From: Gymnopilus junonius
Lineage: Eukaryota; Basidiomycota; Agaricomycetes; Agaricales; Galerinaceae
DNA: 54,220 nt
NCBI GenBank assembly: GCA_015501075.1
Contig: JADNYJ010000237.1
Span: forward strand, 1 to 54,220
Direction: 5' to 3'
The stretch's first letter is position 1. Each line of letters starts with the position of its first letter. A program made the translations under genes and the position numbers. This document shows, piece by piece, positions 10,068 to 20,227 of this stretch. Under the pieces are notes generated by a model. It had not been told where the DNA came from and ran no database searches. It worked only from the letters and a program-made list of their open reading frames with translations.

Positions 10068-13000
10068 TCAACCCATTGACCTCTGAATAATGTTACTAAT
10101 AGATGCAAAATTTGAAAGAAGAGGATTCTTGGCCCATGATCCCACTGACATGCGAGCTTTGAATGTCTGGGAGTTCATGTTGTGCTGCATAAATGAAACC
10201 TGTCTTCAGCCAGTTGAGAAGGCACGTTCAGCATCTACTGATGTAGCTAGAGAAAAGTTTAGCATGTTGTAATATTTATGAGAGAAAAAAATTGCTTACC
10301 AGGTGCTGAACAAAAATCAAGGCCCATCCTTGCAAGCTTAGGCTGGGTAGATAAGGCGTTATTCCAAAAATTCAAATATCCACCAGGGCCAATTGCAGTT
10401 GATGAAAGAGGAGGTTCTTGCAGATATACAAGAATGAATATGATCATCTGATGGATAAACTCCAGCAAGTGGGCGCTCTGACTTATCCCACTTGGAGCGA
10501 GCCTGAAACTGTTTATTAGTATACTATTTTTTGAATATTGATTTAAAAAATAAAAAAATATACCTGAGTCTTTGGCTGAGGTCCTGATAGAGGAACTTGA
10601 GCATTATCTTCAAGAAAATAATGCTGTGTCCATGTATCAATAACTATATTTTTGATTTCATCAAGCCTTGCTCTTTCAGCCCCTTTATCCTTGAACCATT
10701 GCAATTTCCGATCTGGACACATAACTGAGAAATATTAGACTATAAGAGTAAAAATAAACTCAGATAGAGGCTCACCCATTGCAATAATATAGAGATCACA
10801 ATCATACATAAAGTTGATGTACTTGTCAATGAGAAGTACACCTGCATAAGCTGCAATTCAGATAATGGGTGGAGTTAGTCAGAGATTCTGATCAGCAAAC
10901 TCAGCACCTGGTTCATCATCTGCAGCTGCATTCAAGTTCTCTTGCAAAATGTAGAGCATTGGTATAGCTTCTACAATAAGTGGAAGATCAGATCTTGAAA
11001 ATAAAGCTGTAAGGTCCTTGAAAAGCTAATCCAATTATTAGTTAGTAAGCTTATCTATATATATATATAACATACCTTTAGAACCTCAAAAACATCATCA
11101 CCAAGTTCCCAAAGCTCATCCGAGAGTGCATAGCATTGAAGCTTGTATTGTCAAAGATCAGTCAAAGACTGAATTACTTCCTTGAGTTCCAAATGGGCCT
11201 TTAAACAATCAAAGTCAGTATTCCAGCATGTTGGGACACGTCAATCAAGAGCCTTCTTATTGGTCTCCAGATCTGTTGCAGCCTCAATGAGGTCTTGAAA
11301 TTTCCATCTGATTGCATCATTGTCATGAACATGATGTGCTAGCCCAGATACCTAAAATGTCACAAATTAATAGCAGCTACACAAAGCAAAGGAAGAAAAA
11401 TACTGCTGGAAAAAGTTTCAATGCTTCCTTCTCTTCAGCCAAAGTCATGGTTACCCCTCTTGAAGCCATTGTGTGAATAGCAGTCTGACGAAGTGATTTT
11501 ACCACCTCCTCATCATGTACCACTTGACCATCATCATCTTCTTGTGCTCTAGCTTCTTCCCTGGCTTCCTCAAATGCAGGTTCCTCATCTGAATTGTAGT
11601 CTTCACCTTCTTGAAGAATATATTCAGCTGAATTTTCATTATCTTGACCTGATGCAACAGTGGTTGACTTTTAAGCTTTGGTTTCTTAAAGAAGAATGAT
11701 AGGAATATCTGAAACTAATGTCAATATTTAGAGAATAATCTAATTAATGAATATATTATACCTTTGCAATAAGATTGATAATATGAGCCATACACCGTAG
11801 ACGTGCATCCATGCCCCAAAAGTCAGGCAGTAATTTACTTTTCTGAAGGATTTCTGCCATTTTGCTACAGTTAGATGCATTGTCCATACAGATGCCCAGG
11901 AGCTTAATAGATAGTGAGAAATTTTATAGCACAAATATTTATAAATTATATACCTTCTTGTCTAAACCCCAATTCTTCAAGCAACCAGCAACAACTTCAG
12001 CAAGATACTCTCCAGTATGCTCACTCTTGAGTCTAAAAAGAGAATTAGTCATGTTTAATATAAATAATAGACTATTTTACACACCAATAAACTCCAAAAT
12101 TGCCCATTGCATAACTCCTTCATGAACCCAAACAATAACTAAGCCAAGATATGAAAGACTAATGGTGCTGTCCATCCATCCAAGACAAGATGAATAGCAC
12201 CAGTCATTGACTAGAATATATATTAGAATAGCAAATATCAAAATAGCAAAAATTTACTGCACCAGAAAATAGTTTTTAACATGCACAGACATGTCTTCAT
12301 AGAGCTTGATAAGATCACATGTAACAGTACTTGGGCTAGGAGGGATTGTTCCGGGCCTAAGCATATTGATTTCCTGTATGTACTCTTCATCAGTCACCAT
12401 ATTGATTGGTCAGTTGTACTTTGCAGCTCGAAGTGCAATCAGTGCATGGTGATTCACCTCAGAGTATGGAAGAGCAGATGAGGTTGTATCAAACTTTACA
12501 TCAGGAGGAGCACCTTGCTTTTCTAAACACTGTGCAACATCCTTCTTGATATTGGAAGTCCCAAATGCAGTTTTTGCTCATAGATGGACTGGTGGATTAG
12601 GATGGTTGTTAGGATGAGTTTTGCATTGGAAAAGGTAGGACATGTGTGATGGTGAGCCATCCTCCTTAGTATGGTGCAAAAGCTCAAGGTTGTAGTGGGT
12701 GTAAACATCAGAGCACCATGATGCAATAGAAGCATCTTATTTAAATGAATTTAATTTAGTAGATCTTGAACTTAATTTGCATAGCAAAACATACCAATAA
12801 TTTCCTTATCACTCAGATTCCAAACCTCAAGATCAGACATTGTGCTAATATTCTTCTTGCCCTGATGCTGCTTGACAGGTGATATAAAGATAGGTGGTTG
12901 AGTTGTTGCCTGAGAGGGTCTTTCATCAGAACCTGGGGGAACAGCATTAAGCTGAGAACTGAAATCCTCAACAGTGGAGTGCTGAAAGACAAATTGTTGC

Positions 13001-13074
13001 CTCTGTGGAGTTTGTGGTGGCCATGGAGCAGCAGGGGCCAAGGGAAATGGCCCTGCCTGAGGTCACAGCAGCAT
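10068..13074 (-). pseudogene. hAT transposase with BED-type finger, multi-exon, multiply stopped
   Basis: Probable start is ATG at 13074-13072, followed three codons later by TGA where CGA would give Arg. Exon 1 ends near 12795 (LSDKEII). Exon 2 starts at 12735 and has a BED-finger-like part (YLFQCKTHPNNHPNP). Further on come GAIHLVLDGWTAP, then ICMDNASNCSKM and DARLRCMAHIINLIAK of the catalytic core, VPTCWNTDFDCL (family: RVPTRWN), an acidic EGEDYNSDEEPAFEEA stretch, LDEIKNIVIDTW, and the dimerisation domain LARMGLDFCSAP / TSVDAERAFSTG / GSWAKNPLLSNF. Introns of about 50 bp separate these parts (one at 12794-12736). The gene ends at TGA 10070-10068. Stops include D-stop-VP near 11240 and L-stop-QYK near 11150, both TGA; there is also a single-base shift after DGWTAP. 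All would have to be repaired for activity. Confidence 0.92.
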
Positions 13075-13207
13075 GGAAGGGGATGCAATCAATGTGAGGG
13101 AACATTGTTGGGCTTATCTGTCATGGCAAAACCGCAGACTGATGTCGCATGTTCACATGATTCAAAAATAAATCTGATTACTAAATATAGATATTGACTA
13201 TGGATAT

Positions 13208-13233
13208 CTGTGGATAGCCAGTGATATCCACAG
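13208..13233. repeat. Perfect 9 bp stem hairpin in the hAT-1 subterminal region
   Basis: CTGTGGATA at 13208-13216 pairs with TATCCACAG at 13225-13233 around an 8-base loop. GATATC/GGATAT motifs recur nearby (13198-13275), as expected of transposase-binding subterminal repeats. Confidence 0.7.
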
Positions 13234-13306
13234 TTCAGATATTTGGTTCTGTGGGATTGTACAACCATGGATATAACCAGATAATGCCAATCCGTGACAG
13301 TCCCTA

Positions 13307-13314
13307 CCATCCAT
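13307..13314. repeat. 8 bp target-site duplication, right copy of hAT-1
   Basis: CCATCCAT, identical to 9720-9727. Confidence 0.9.
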
Positions 13315-13950
13315 ACTGACCATGGCCAAGCTCAATTTCAGCTAAAGGAGCACTATCAGTGAGTGCATCTTGCCCACCCTGATGATTCTATTGGCAATGA
13401 GGTCACAAATGTAGGTGAGATCATCAAGGATGATGAGGAGCAAACCTTTGAGCAGTCTAGTGAGGGCCAGCCAATCCCTGTTACCAATGCCCTAGAGCTG
13501 TCAACTAGGAAGCCCTGAATTTGTGCACAATTTGGCAGACAGTGTATGCACAATAAGCAGCTTTTCATGGCACCATGTGGGATGATCATAGCTTGGGAGA
13601 CTTTCTTCTATGCTGAAGCTTTATATAGCATCATTGTGAGTCCCAGTTTTTATAATTACATTGTTTATTTGAGACTGAATGACAGCAGGAGATGATTAAG
13701 TGGACATACCATCCGCCTGGTACAATGCCCGACCACATCTTCTTTGATAATAATTGCTCAATAGCAAAGATTGTCAAAAATGATCCCATTTTTAAGGACA
13801 TTGGACTTACTGTCAATGTTTTTCACTTTCAATGCAAGCATAGTGAAACAGATACATTTTGTCACAAAAATTGTGATCCCTCAAAATATCCAGAGCTGTG
13901 AGGAGAAAATGGGAGGGCCTGGTATTTTAATTCATTGATTGCTGAGTGTA
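13307..13950 (+). pseudogene. KDZ transposon gene, 3' part (resumes after hAT-1)
   Basis: The frame resumes with HGQAQFQLKEHYQ, an acidic linker, then ICAQFGRQCMHNKQLFMAP and CGMIIAWETFFYAEALYSII. An intron (13636-13688, GTGAGT...CAGCAG) follows, then EMIKWTYHPPGTMPDHIFFD, NNCSIAKIVKNDPIFKDIG, VFHFQCKHSETDTFCHKNC and GRAWYFNSLIAE. The HIFFDNNC Asp and the C/H-rich QCKHSETDTFCHKNC block are hallmarks of this family. Stops are TGA at about 13360, TGA at about 13513 and TGA at 13900-13902. Four Arg positions in one short stretch read stop, Cys, Cys and Trp. Homology ends near 13950, where unrelated sequence begins. Confidence 0.85.
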
Positions 13951-14369
13951 ATCATGGCCACATGATTACACATTGTTGCACCCTATTTACTGATCACATC
14001 AACTACTAATGGCCCCTTAGGGGCTTTCTGGCCTTCCTTCCTGCCCACCACAACCTTCACATACTCTTACACAATTGTGCATTTACAAATGTATTTCAAA
14101 ATATACTTGATTCATATTCATACCCATGAGTTCAGTGTTGCCTAGCCTGTTTTCATAGGCTAGGCTTACACTTTTTTTGAATATCAAATTTGAGTATCTC
14201 AAAATTTTTGCTCACCTTGGACATTATCCCAAGGTTCCTCTGTCTTATTGCTCCTGAAAACAATTCTGGATGGTCCAACTGACTAGAAACCATGTATATC
14301 TCTTTGCTTCTGGCTTTTTTGTGTATTACACATGATCTGTCAACAACTGTTACTTTGTGATTGCCCGCC
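13951..14369 (+). other. Junction and probable leader of the following gypsy element
   Basis: KDZ homology stops near 13950 and the gag ATG is at 14370. In between is a 12 bp inverted repeat (CCTAGCCTGTTT...AGGCTAGG, 14139-14164). I found no convincing LTR ends, so the element's 5' boundary is undefined. Confidence 0.4.
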
Positions 14370-15931
14370 ATGGCTCCAAAACTTAGGCCACATAATGCTG
14401 CTGGGTCCATGCAAGTTGCTGTGGAGTCCATTCCTTCCAATAGTCCCACTCCACTCAGCCCTCCCCTTCCAAGTTTACCTCCCAGTCCTTCCAGAAACTG
14501 GTGAGCACCTGAATTACCTGCTCCAAACACTGCTCCAAACATTGTTCAAACCCAAACTGCTACTGCTCAAGCTCTCTCCACTTCTATGTCTGTGACAATT
14601 CAACAAACTGTCCCTATATCCAAACCCTCCACTTCTTCTGACTCTGATTCAGAGGATTCTGCTGCATATATCCATTCCAAAACCACATACACCCACTCTA
14701 AAATGTCCAGCTCCAATTTGGCTACTGTAGAACACCCCATTATGAAGAATTGTCCAATTCTTACTGTAGGGGAGCTCTCCACAAAGGTTCTTGTGGACCT
14801 CAAGGATGCTCACAATGACTACTTCATTGAAAAAGACATCAGCAATGCTGATAAAGTCAAGAAGATCCTTGGCAGCTTCAAGGACATCTATATCTGCACC
14901 TGGATCTCAGATGAACATGATGTACTGCTCAAGTTCTCATATGAGCTTTTTATGGCCCAGCTCCATGCCCACTTCCTTCCCACTGACTGGGAAACTGGGA
15001 AGAGAAGGTTCTTGCCCAGATCCTCAGCATGCACATAGGCAAGGACAATAAATTCTGGGAGTAGGCTCAACAGATGTGTGCTACCAACATCATTCTACAT
15101 GGAATGACTTCTCACCTTTCTGACCCTGCTCTCCATAACCAGCTTGAGGCTGGTCTCACCAAAAATCTCCACTCCTTCTGCTTCCATAAGAAGCACAATG
15201 CTATCACTGACCTCAAGCTCTGGGTCATTGCCATTAAGAATGCTGATGAGAAACTGAGGGATGATCACAAATGTAGCCACAATGTTTACCTCAAGGAGGC
15301 TGCTCATAACAACAAGTGTGCTGCTCTTTCCTCTAACTCCCATAATGCCAATGCCCCTGCCATGAACTCTTCTATTGCTTCTACTGTCAAGAACTGTCCC
15401 TGCCTCACCAATAAGGAGTGCAAGCTTCTCAAAGACTACAATGGATGCTTCAAGTGTCATCATTTCAATCAGGTGCATGGTGCTAAGGCCAACATTTGTG
15501 ATTTTCCCAATGGAAATGGCTACCAGAAAATTACTGCTCAGCATGATGCAGCTGGAAACCCTCCCAGGACTCCTGGAGCCTCAGGCTCCTCTGCTAGAGC
15601 TGCTACTGCTAGCTCCTCTGCTAAGGCCTCTGGCTCTTCCTCCAAGACAAAGGCTATTGCCACTGTGACCACTGCTACTGAGGATGCTCCTTCTTCCTCC
15701 GAGGATGAGGTATTTGTTGCTGCCATTATGCAATCTGCTGCACTCAGAGATGGTTCCTTCTCCAAGAGTGATGTGAGTCATCCTTGTATATGCTCTAAGC
15801 ACTTCACTGCTAAATTTAAAGTGCTCACATGCCATTTAGATTTCGCATTAACCATTGCTTGCTTGTTTGACAATGGGGCCCACATGGTGTTGATATGCCC
15901 CAAGACTGCCAATGAACTCCAACTTGAATGA
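14370..15931 (+). pseudogene. Ty3/gypsy gag and protease
   Basis: Gag starts at ATG 14370 (MAPKLRPHNAAGSM). After a Pro/Ser-rich start, an in-frame TGA follows RNW near 14498. It continues to ILGSFKDIYICTWISDEHDV and LFMAQLHAHFLPTDW, where a single-base shift near 15000 moves the frame. A TAG (W position) precedes AQQMCATNIILHGM. The 285-codon frame 15074-15931 has HLSDPALHNQLEAGL, a nucleic-acid-binding cluster (GCFKCHHFNQVHGA...CDFPNGNGY), a Ser/Ala-rich linker and a protease-like LFDNGAHMVLICP. A DNGAH rather than DSGA active site is usual in this Agaricomycete lineage as I remember it. Gag packages the RNA; the protease matures the polyprotein. Confidence 0.85.
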
Positions 15932-17260
15932 TTTGCTTTAAAGAAACCTGAAGAAGTTAGTGTTGCCATCAATGTTAGTGTTGCCATCAATGATGGTAAA
16001 ACCCAAAAGATTATGCTCTTGACTCATTATGTTAAATTGACCCTCACTTCACTTGATAATGCATAGACTTCAAAAACTGTATATGCTGTAATTGCTCCTG
16101 GACTTTGTATGCCTATTATCCTCAGACTTCTGTTTTGGAACACAATAATATTGTTACAGACCACACTGGTCACTCTTGCATTGACAAAGTGTCTGGTTAT
16201 AATCTTCTGCATACTCAGCCTGTGTCTTCTTGCTCTCCCCCAGAATGAAAGCTACTGAGCAGATAAAGTTTACCAAAAATGCAAAAAAGTTGATGCATGA
16301 TGAGCTTACCATGGTCTGCAGACAATGAATTTTAGATAAGAAGTTGACTTTTGAGGACATTAAAGACATCAATGTTGTTGCACCATCTGCAATGCTATTG
16401 AAGTGATTGCTACATGTGAGCGCTTGAGTAAATTGAGCACTAAAGTAAAGAAAAAATTCAAACATGTTTTCGAACCCATTCCACATATTGATAGTCTGTC
16501 TAATGATTACCTCATAAGAATTAAGCTTAAAGATGCAGAGAAAGTTATCTCTAACCACTCCTACCCTTGTCCCAGAAAGTACAAAGAGGCTTTCCAAACT
16601 TTGATTGGTCAACACCTGGAGGCTGGCTGTATTTGTGCATCTTCTTCATCACATGCTTCTCCTTGCTTTATTATCCCTAAAGCTGACCCAACTGCACTTC
16701 CTCACTGGGTGAATGACTATAGACAATTAAATTCCAATACTGTTGTCAACAACCATCCCCTTCCTCAAGTTGACAATATATTAAATGACTGTGCTAAAGG
16801 TGTCATCTGGTCTACAATTGACATAACAAATTCCTTTTTCCAGATGTGAATACACCCTGATGATGTGCATTTGACTGCTGTCAACACCCCTTTTGGTCTC
16901 TTTGAATGGCTGGTTATGCCAATGGGCTTATGGAATGCTCCCACCATTTACCAAAGGCATGTTTCTGCTGCTTTATGTACTCACATTGGAGTATGCTGCC
17001 ATATTTACCTTGATGACATTGTGATTTGGTCCAATTCTGTGGAACAGCATGAATTGTGCTGGCTGCACTGCAATCTGCTCAGTTGTATATCAACAAAAAG
17101 AAATGTAACTTCTTTCAAATGGAAATCAGATTCCTTGGTCACAAGGTTTCTACTTGTGGGATCAAAGCTGATGCCAAGAAAGCTGATGCTATTATTGCTT
17201 GGCCTCACCCAACTTTGCCCACTGAGGTCCACTCTTTTATTGGACTTGTCTGCTACCATT
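15932..17260 (+). pseudogene. Ty3/gypsy reverse transcriptase, truncated in the thumb
   Basis: From 16403 the frame carries FKHVFEPIPHID, PCPRKYKEAFQTLI, ASPCFIIPKADP, WVNDYRQLNSNTV and IDITNSFFQM, then TGA at 16847-16849 and IHPDDVHLTAVNTPFGLFEW, LVMPMGLWNAPTIYQ. The catalytic YLDD motif is intact (CHIYLDDIVIWSN, about 17000-17035). A shift near 17056 leads to FLGHKVSTCGIKADAKKADA and TEVHSFIGLVCY, where RT homology ends abruptly. RNase H and integrase are absent. The DNA between 15931 and 16400 is decayed linker with several stops. Around the TGA the family QTR/V has become QM-stop-I, which three adjacent CpG-type transitions could explain. Confidence 0.9.
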
Positions 17261-18428
17261 TACCTGGATCCTTTGACCACCCTCCTAGGAATCCTGCAAA
17301 GAAGATTTCAAGTGGTTACAAAGCCTGGGAATTCTTGACATATGTCTTCGGCTCAGGACCTGGATTATTCTACCAACTCTTACCAGAGAAGTACTGGAAA
17401 AGCTTCTGCAAGCTAGTCACTGCAATCTGCATACTCCATCAGCATAGCATTGCAAGTGCTCAACTACTGCATGCCCATAAATTACTTATCAAGTTTGTCA
17501 AAGAGTTTGAGGAGCTTTATTATCAGCACAAGGAGTCATGTCTACACTTTTGCTGCCAAAGTATTCATACTCTCTTGCATCTCACTCTGGAGGTCACTTG
17601 TCTTGGCCTGGGTGTTGGCTATATGCAATGGACAATGGAACAGACTGTTGGGAATTTGGGAGAAGAGATATGGCAGGTATCAAATCCTTTCCAGAATCTG
17701 TCAGAGCATGGCATCCAGCATGCACAAGTTAATTCACTGCTCTCAATGTTGCCCAAATTAGCTGCAGAAAAGCCTCTCCCAAGAACTTCTGAGGTTCTTG
17801 GGGACAGATACATACTCTCAATGCCTGACAGGTTTACTAGGGACATCACCAAACCTGAAATGGCTACTATATGAGCTTTTTTTGAATCCAAGGGTTTTAA
17901 TGTGGATGCAGAGTGGATGTCAAAGGTTAAAAAATAAGCATGCCTTGAACTACCCAACAGGCAGCTCATAAGAATGGCATGGAAGGAAAAGGAGAAGCCT
18001 GCAATGAAAGTCAGAATGTCAAGAAACATCATGGTAAATTTCTTTTACATCCTTGCCTGTGTTAATATTGAAAATTTCTGCTCTAGCTTCATTGCAATAA
18101 AGATATAAAGTCACCTGAATTTGCTGAGATCCAATTTTTCTTCCAGGCTACATTGCAAGGTGTCAAAGAAACTCTTGCACTAATATCAAATTTCAGTGCT
18201 CCAAATGCTCACCTGTGCCAAGAATCTAGCAGTGCTTTGCTTGTCTGTAAATACCAGGGAACAATGGCTTTGGAGGTAATTCCAGTCAAGTATATTTCAA
18301 GCTGTGTGGCAATGGTACCATTCAAGGACCCAGTAGATGGACAATTTTTTGTTTGTGAGAAAATGGGTTTAGAGGTCACATTCCTCAGTGGGGTGCATGA
18401 GGAGAGTCAAGCTGATGACTTACTGTAG
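17261..18428 (+). pseudogene. Tnp2/Plavaka-type transposase C-terminal region
   Basis: Immediately after the RT, and in the same 272-codon frame (17056-17874), the protein becomes HLPGSFDHPPRNPAKKISSG, YKAWEFLTYVFGSGPGLFY, QLLPEKYWKSFCKLVTAI, HKLLIKFVKEFEELYYQHK, RLHFVRQSIHT-like SCLHFCCQSIHTLLH and QWTMEQTVGNLGEEIWQ. This block is widespread in fungal transposase-like proteins; I place it with Tnp2/Plavaka (CACTA-related) families, with KDZ as the alternative. It continues past a TGA at 17872 to LELPNRQLIRMAWKEKEKP, then an intron from about 18034 (GTAAAT) to 18145, then LLVCKYQGTMALEVIPVKYI and FFVCEKMGLEVTFLSG, stopping at 18426-18428. The N-terminal two thirds are missing. Confidence 0.75.
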
Positions 18429-18799
18429 CCTATTTTGGACTTGTAAATATATTTCAATGCATCAGTCACAAACACATAATGCACTTTCTTGACCATGCCC
18501 ACCATGTCAATGCCACTTCATATTACTCATTCCCTCAGCAAGGCCAATTCTATGTGCTCAAATCCACATGTGGCCCTGGATACTGAATGTTTATTCCCTT
18601 AATGCATTGTTGTCAACTGTGCAGGCTGCTCAGAACTTTAATCAGACCCCTCGCATGGAAATCAGGCAGTGGCAATGCACTCTAGCATTAATTTCCTGAC
18701 ATTTTCTTTGAATTTGGATCATATTCATCCAAGTTCCAATGTATGTAGCCTCCATTCTCTTCAATAGCTTACATTTACTGACTATATGCACTTGGATGC
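18429..18799. other. No supportable gene
   Basis: Spacer between the transposase remnant and the next coding block; no open frame, repeat or RNA gene seen. Confidence 0.5.
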
Positions 18800-20160
18800 T
18801 TTCAGATCATGACCCCTGAGTACTATTTCAAGGCTGCAACTCACCAACAGCTGTTGTTGGCTGGGAATGAGGCTCATATGCATCTCTATGATACCTTCAA
18901 CAAACTGAATGCATGATATCAAGAGATTCAGTGCATAATTTGTTTCCCTTTCTCTGCTCTTCCAATTTTTCAACTACTTTTATAGACACTCTTGAGTCTC
19001 TGAATCCCATATCATTGGCTACATCCTCATCCAGTTCTCCTATGCCTTCTGGTGCTGCATTGCCAAAGCCAAAGAAAGAGGATTTTCCCCTAATCAAATA
19101 CTGGCATCAATGTGATTATTTGGCTGTTCAAAATGAAAAGAAGGAAGAAGAAGGGAGCATTGGATCTGACAGCTCCAAAAGCTCGATGTGGTGGTGCTCA
19201 ACTTGCAGAAACAGGTGAAAATGTCACCACAGACTTCATCGAGGATGAAGACAGAAATATTGTCAGTGGGGACACAGCAAAGAACATCTGTGAGCATATG
19301 CAGTCAGTCTTTCAAGAGATGATGAAGCCAGGGAGTATTTACTCTCTACCTTCAACCTGGAAGAAGGCTGGAATTACAGAGCATAAGTATTTTCTTCAGG
19401 AAATGTATGCTAACTATCCATATCTCTATAACTGTGACAATGACTGGAAGGTCCTTCACCTTGCTTCCTCAGTCCTCAGTTCCTTCCAGAATACCCTGAG
19501 GTGCAGGGAGAACAAAACAACAACTGCCTCTTCAGAGATGGGGCCTGATAGCATTTCAGAGAGCAATGAGGCTACAGGGTCCCCTTCCAATGTGATCATC
19601 ACCAATGACCCCCCTGCAACCTTTTCAGTAACGACAGCTGGTTCTAAGTGGAAAGCAACCAAGCCTTCCAGCAATCTGCCAAAATGCACTCAAAAAAACA
19701 ACAATGACTCACTGTCTCTTACTGCCTTGGACTCACCCCTCCCTCCTATGCCTCAAATTGATCCAGCCCTCTCAATTCCAGCATCACCAACATTATCAGA
19801 CCCTGCATCATCAAAAACTATGCCCACAGATTTGACAGTGGGAATGGACCAAACTGGTGCCATAATCACTGCTACTGCTATCTGTGCTCCTTTGTCAACC
19901 ACCACCACCATTGCTACCACCATGACTGGCCTCTCTACTCATCCTAAACCATGCCCACTCTGTTCCAAATGTGTCTCCATGGATTCTGCACCTGCAATGG
20001 CCAAGCAACCTGTTGCACCCTCCCCCAATGCTTAAGTGAACCATGAAGGTCAAACCACCCTGCCTGTTGTGCTAGAAGAGGAACTGGTAGCAGTGCAGGG
20101 AGCTGAAGCAATGGATACTGTTGTCCTGTTGAACCCATTGTATGTCACTTTTTTATCTCA
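18800..20160 (+). pseudogene. Conserved basidiomycete hypothetical protein, frameshifted
   Basis: Begins with MTPEYYFKAATHQQLLLAG (about 18809), meets a TGA near 18914, continues in 18913-19190 with FPLIKYWHQCDYLA, then shifts frame into the 307-codon ORF 19112-20035. That frame has RCGGAQLAETGENVTTDFIE, DEDRNIVSGDTAKNICEHM and ANYPYLYNCDNDWKVLHLAS, a pattern I know from large hypothetical families in mushroom genomes. It is followed by a long Ser/Thr/Pro-rich region and CPLCSKC. No catalytic motif. The function is unknown; the multi-copy nature of the family suggests a transposon or transposon-captured gene. Confidence 0.5.
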
Positions 20161-20227
20161 TTCCTTGATTCCAACCTTATTCTGTCTCTAGGAGTGTGCT
20201 GTTCAGCCCTCCCTTTAGTACTTTTCA

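Larger units (their letters stand above)
9728..13306 (-). mobile_element. hAT DNA transposon hAT-1, inserted in the KDZ gene
   Basis: The left end TAGGGACTaGCATGGATA and the inverted right end TAGGGACTgtCACGGATt match over the first 8 bp and again over CAYGGAT. The ends are flanked by a perfect 8 bp duplication CCATCCAT, the size typical of hAT. The element is 3579 bp and its transposase gene is on the minus strand. The CACGGAT/CATGGAT difference is itself a CpG transition. A subterminal hairpin sits at 13208-13233. Confidence 0.93.

Noticed and set aside
10090..10272. Plus-strand 60-codon ORF ending in REKFSML
   Set aside because: It is the antisense of the hAT-1 dimerisation domain (TSVDAERAFS, GSWAKNPLL on the minus strand), so it is a shadow.
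15538..15835. Minus-strand ORFs rich in Glu/Ala/Ser
   Set aside because: They mirror the Ser/Ala-rich linker of the gypsy gag on the plus strand; low complexity, no independent support.
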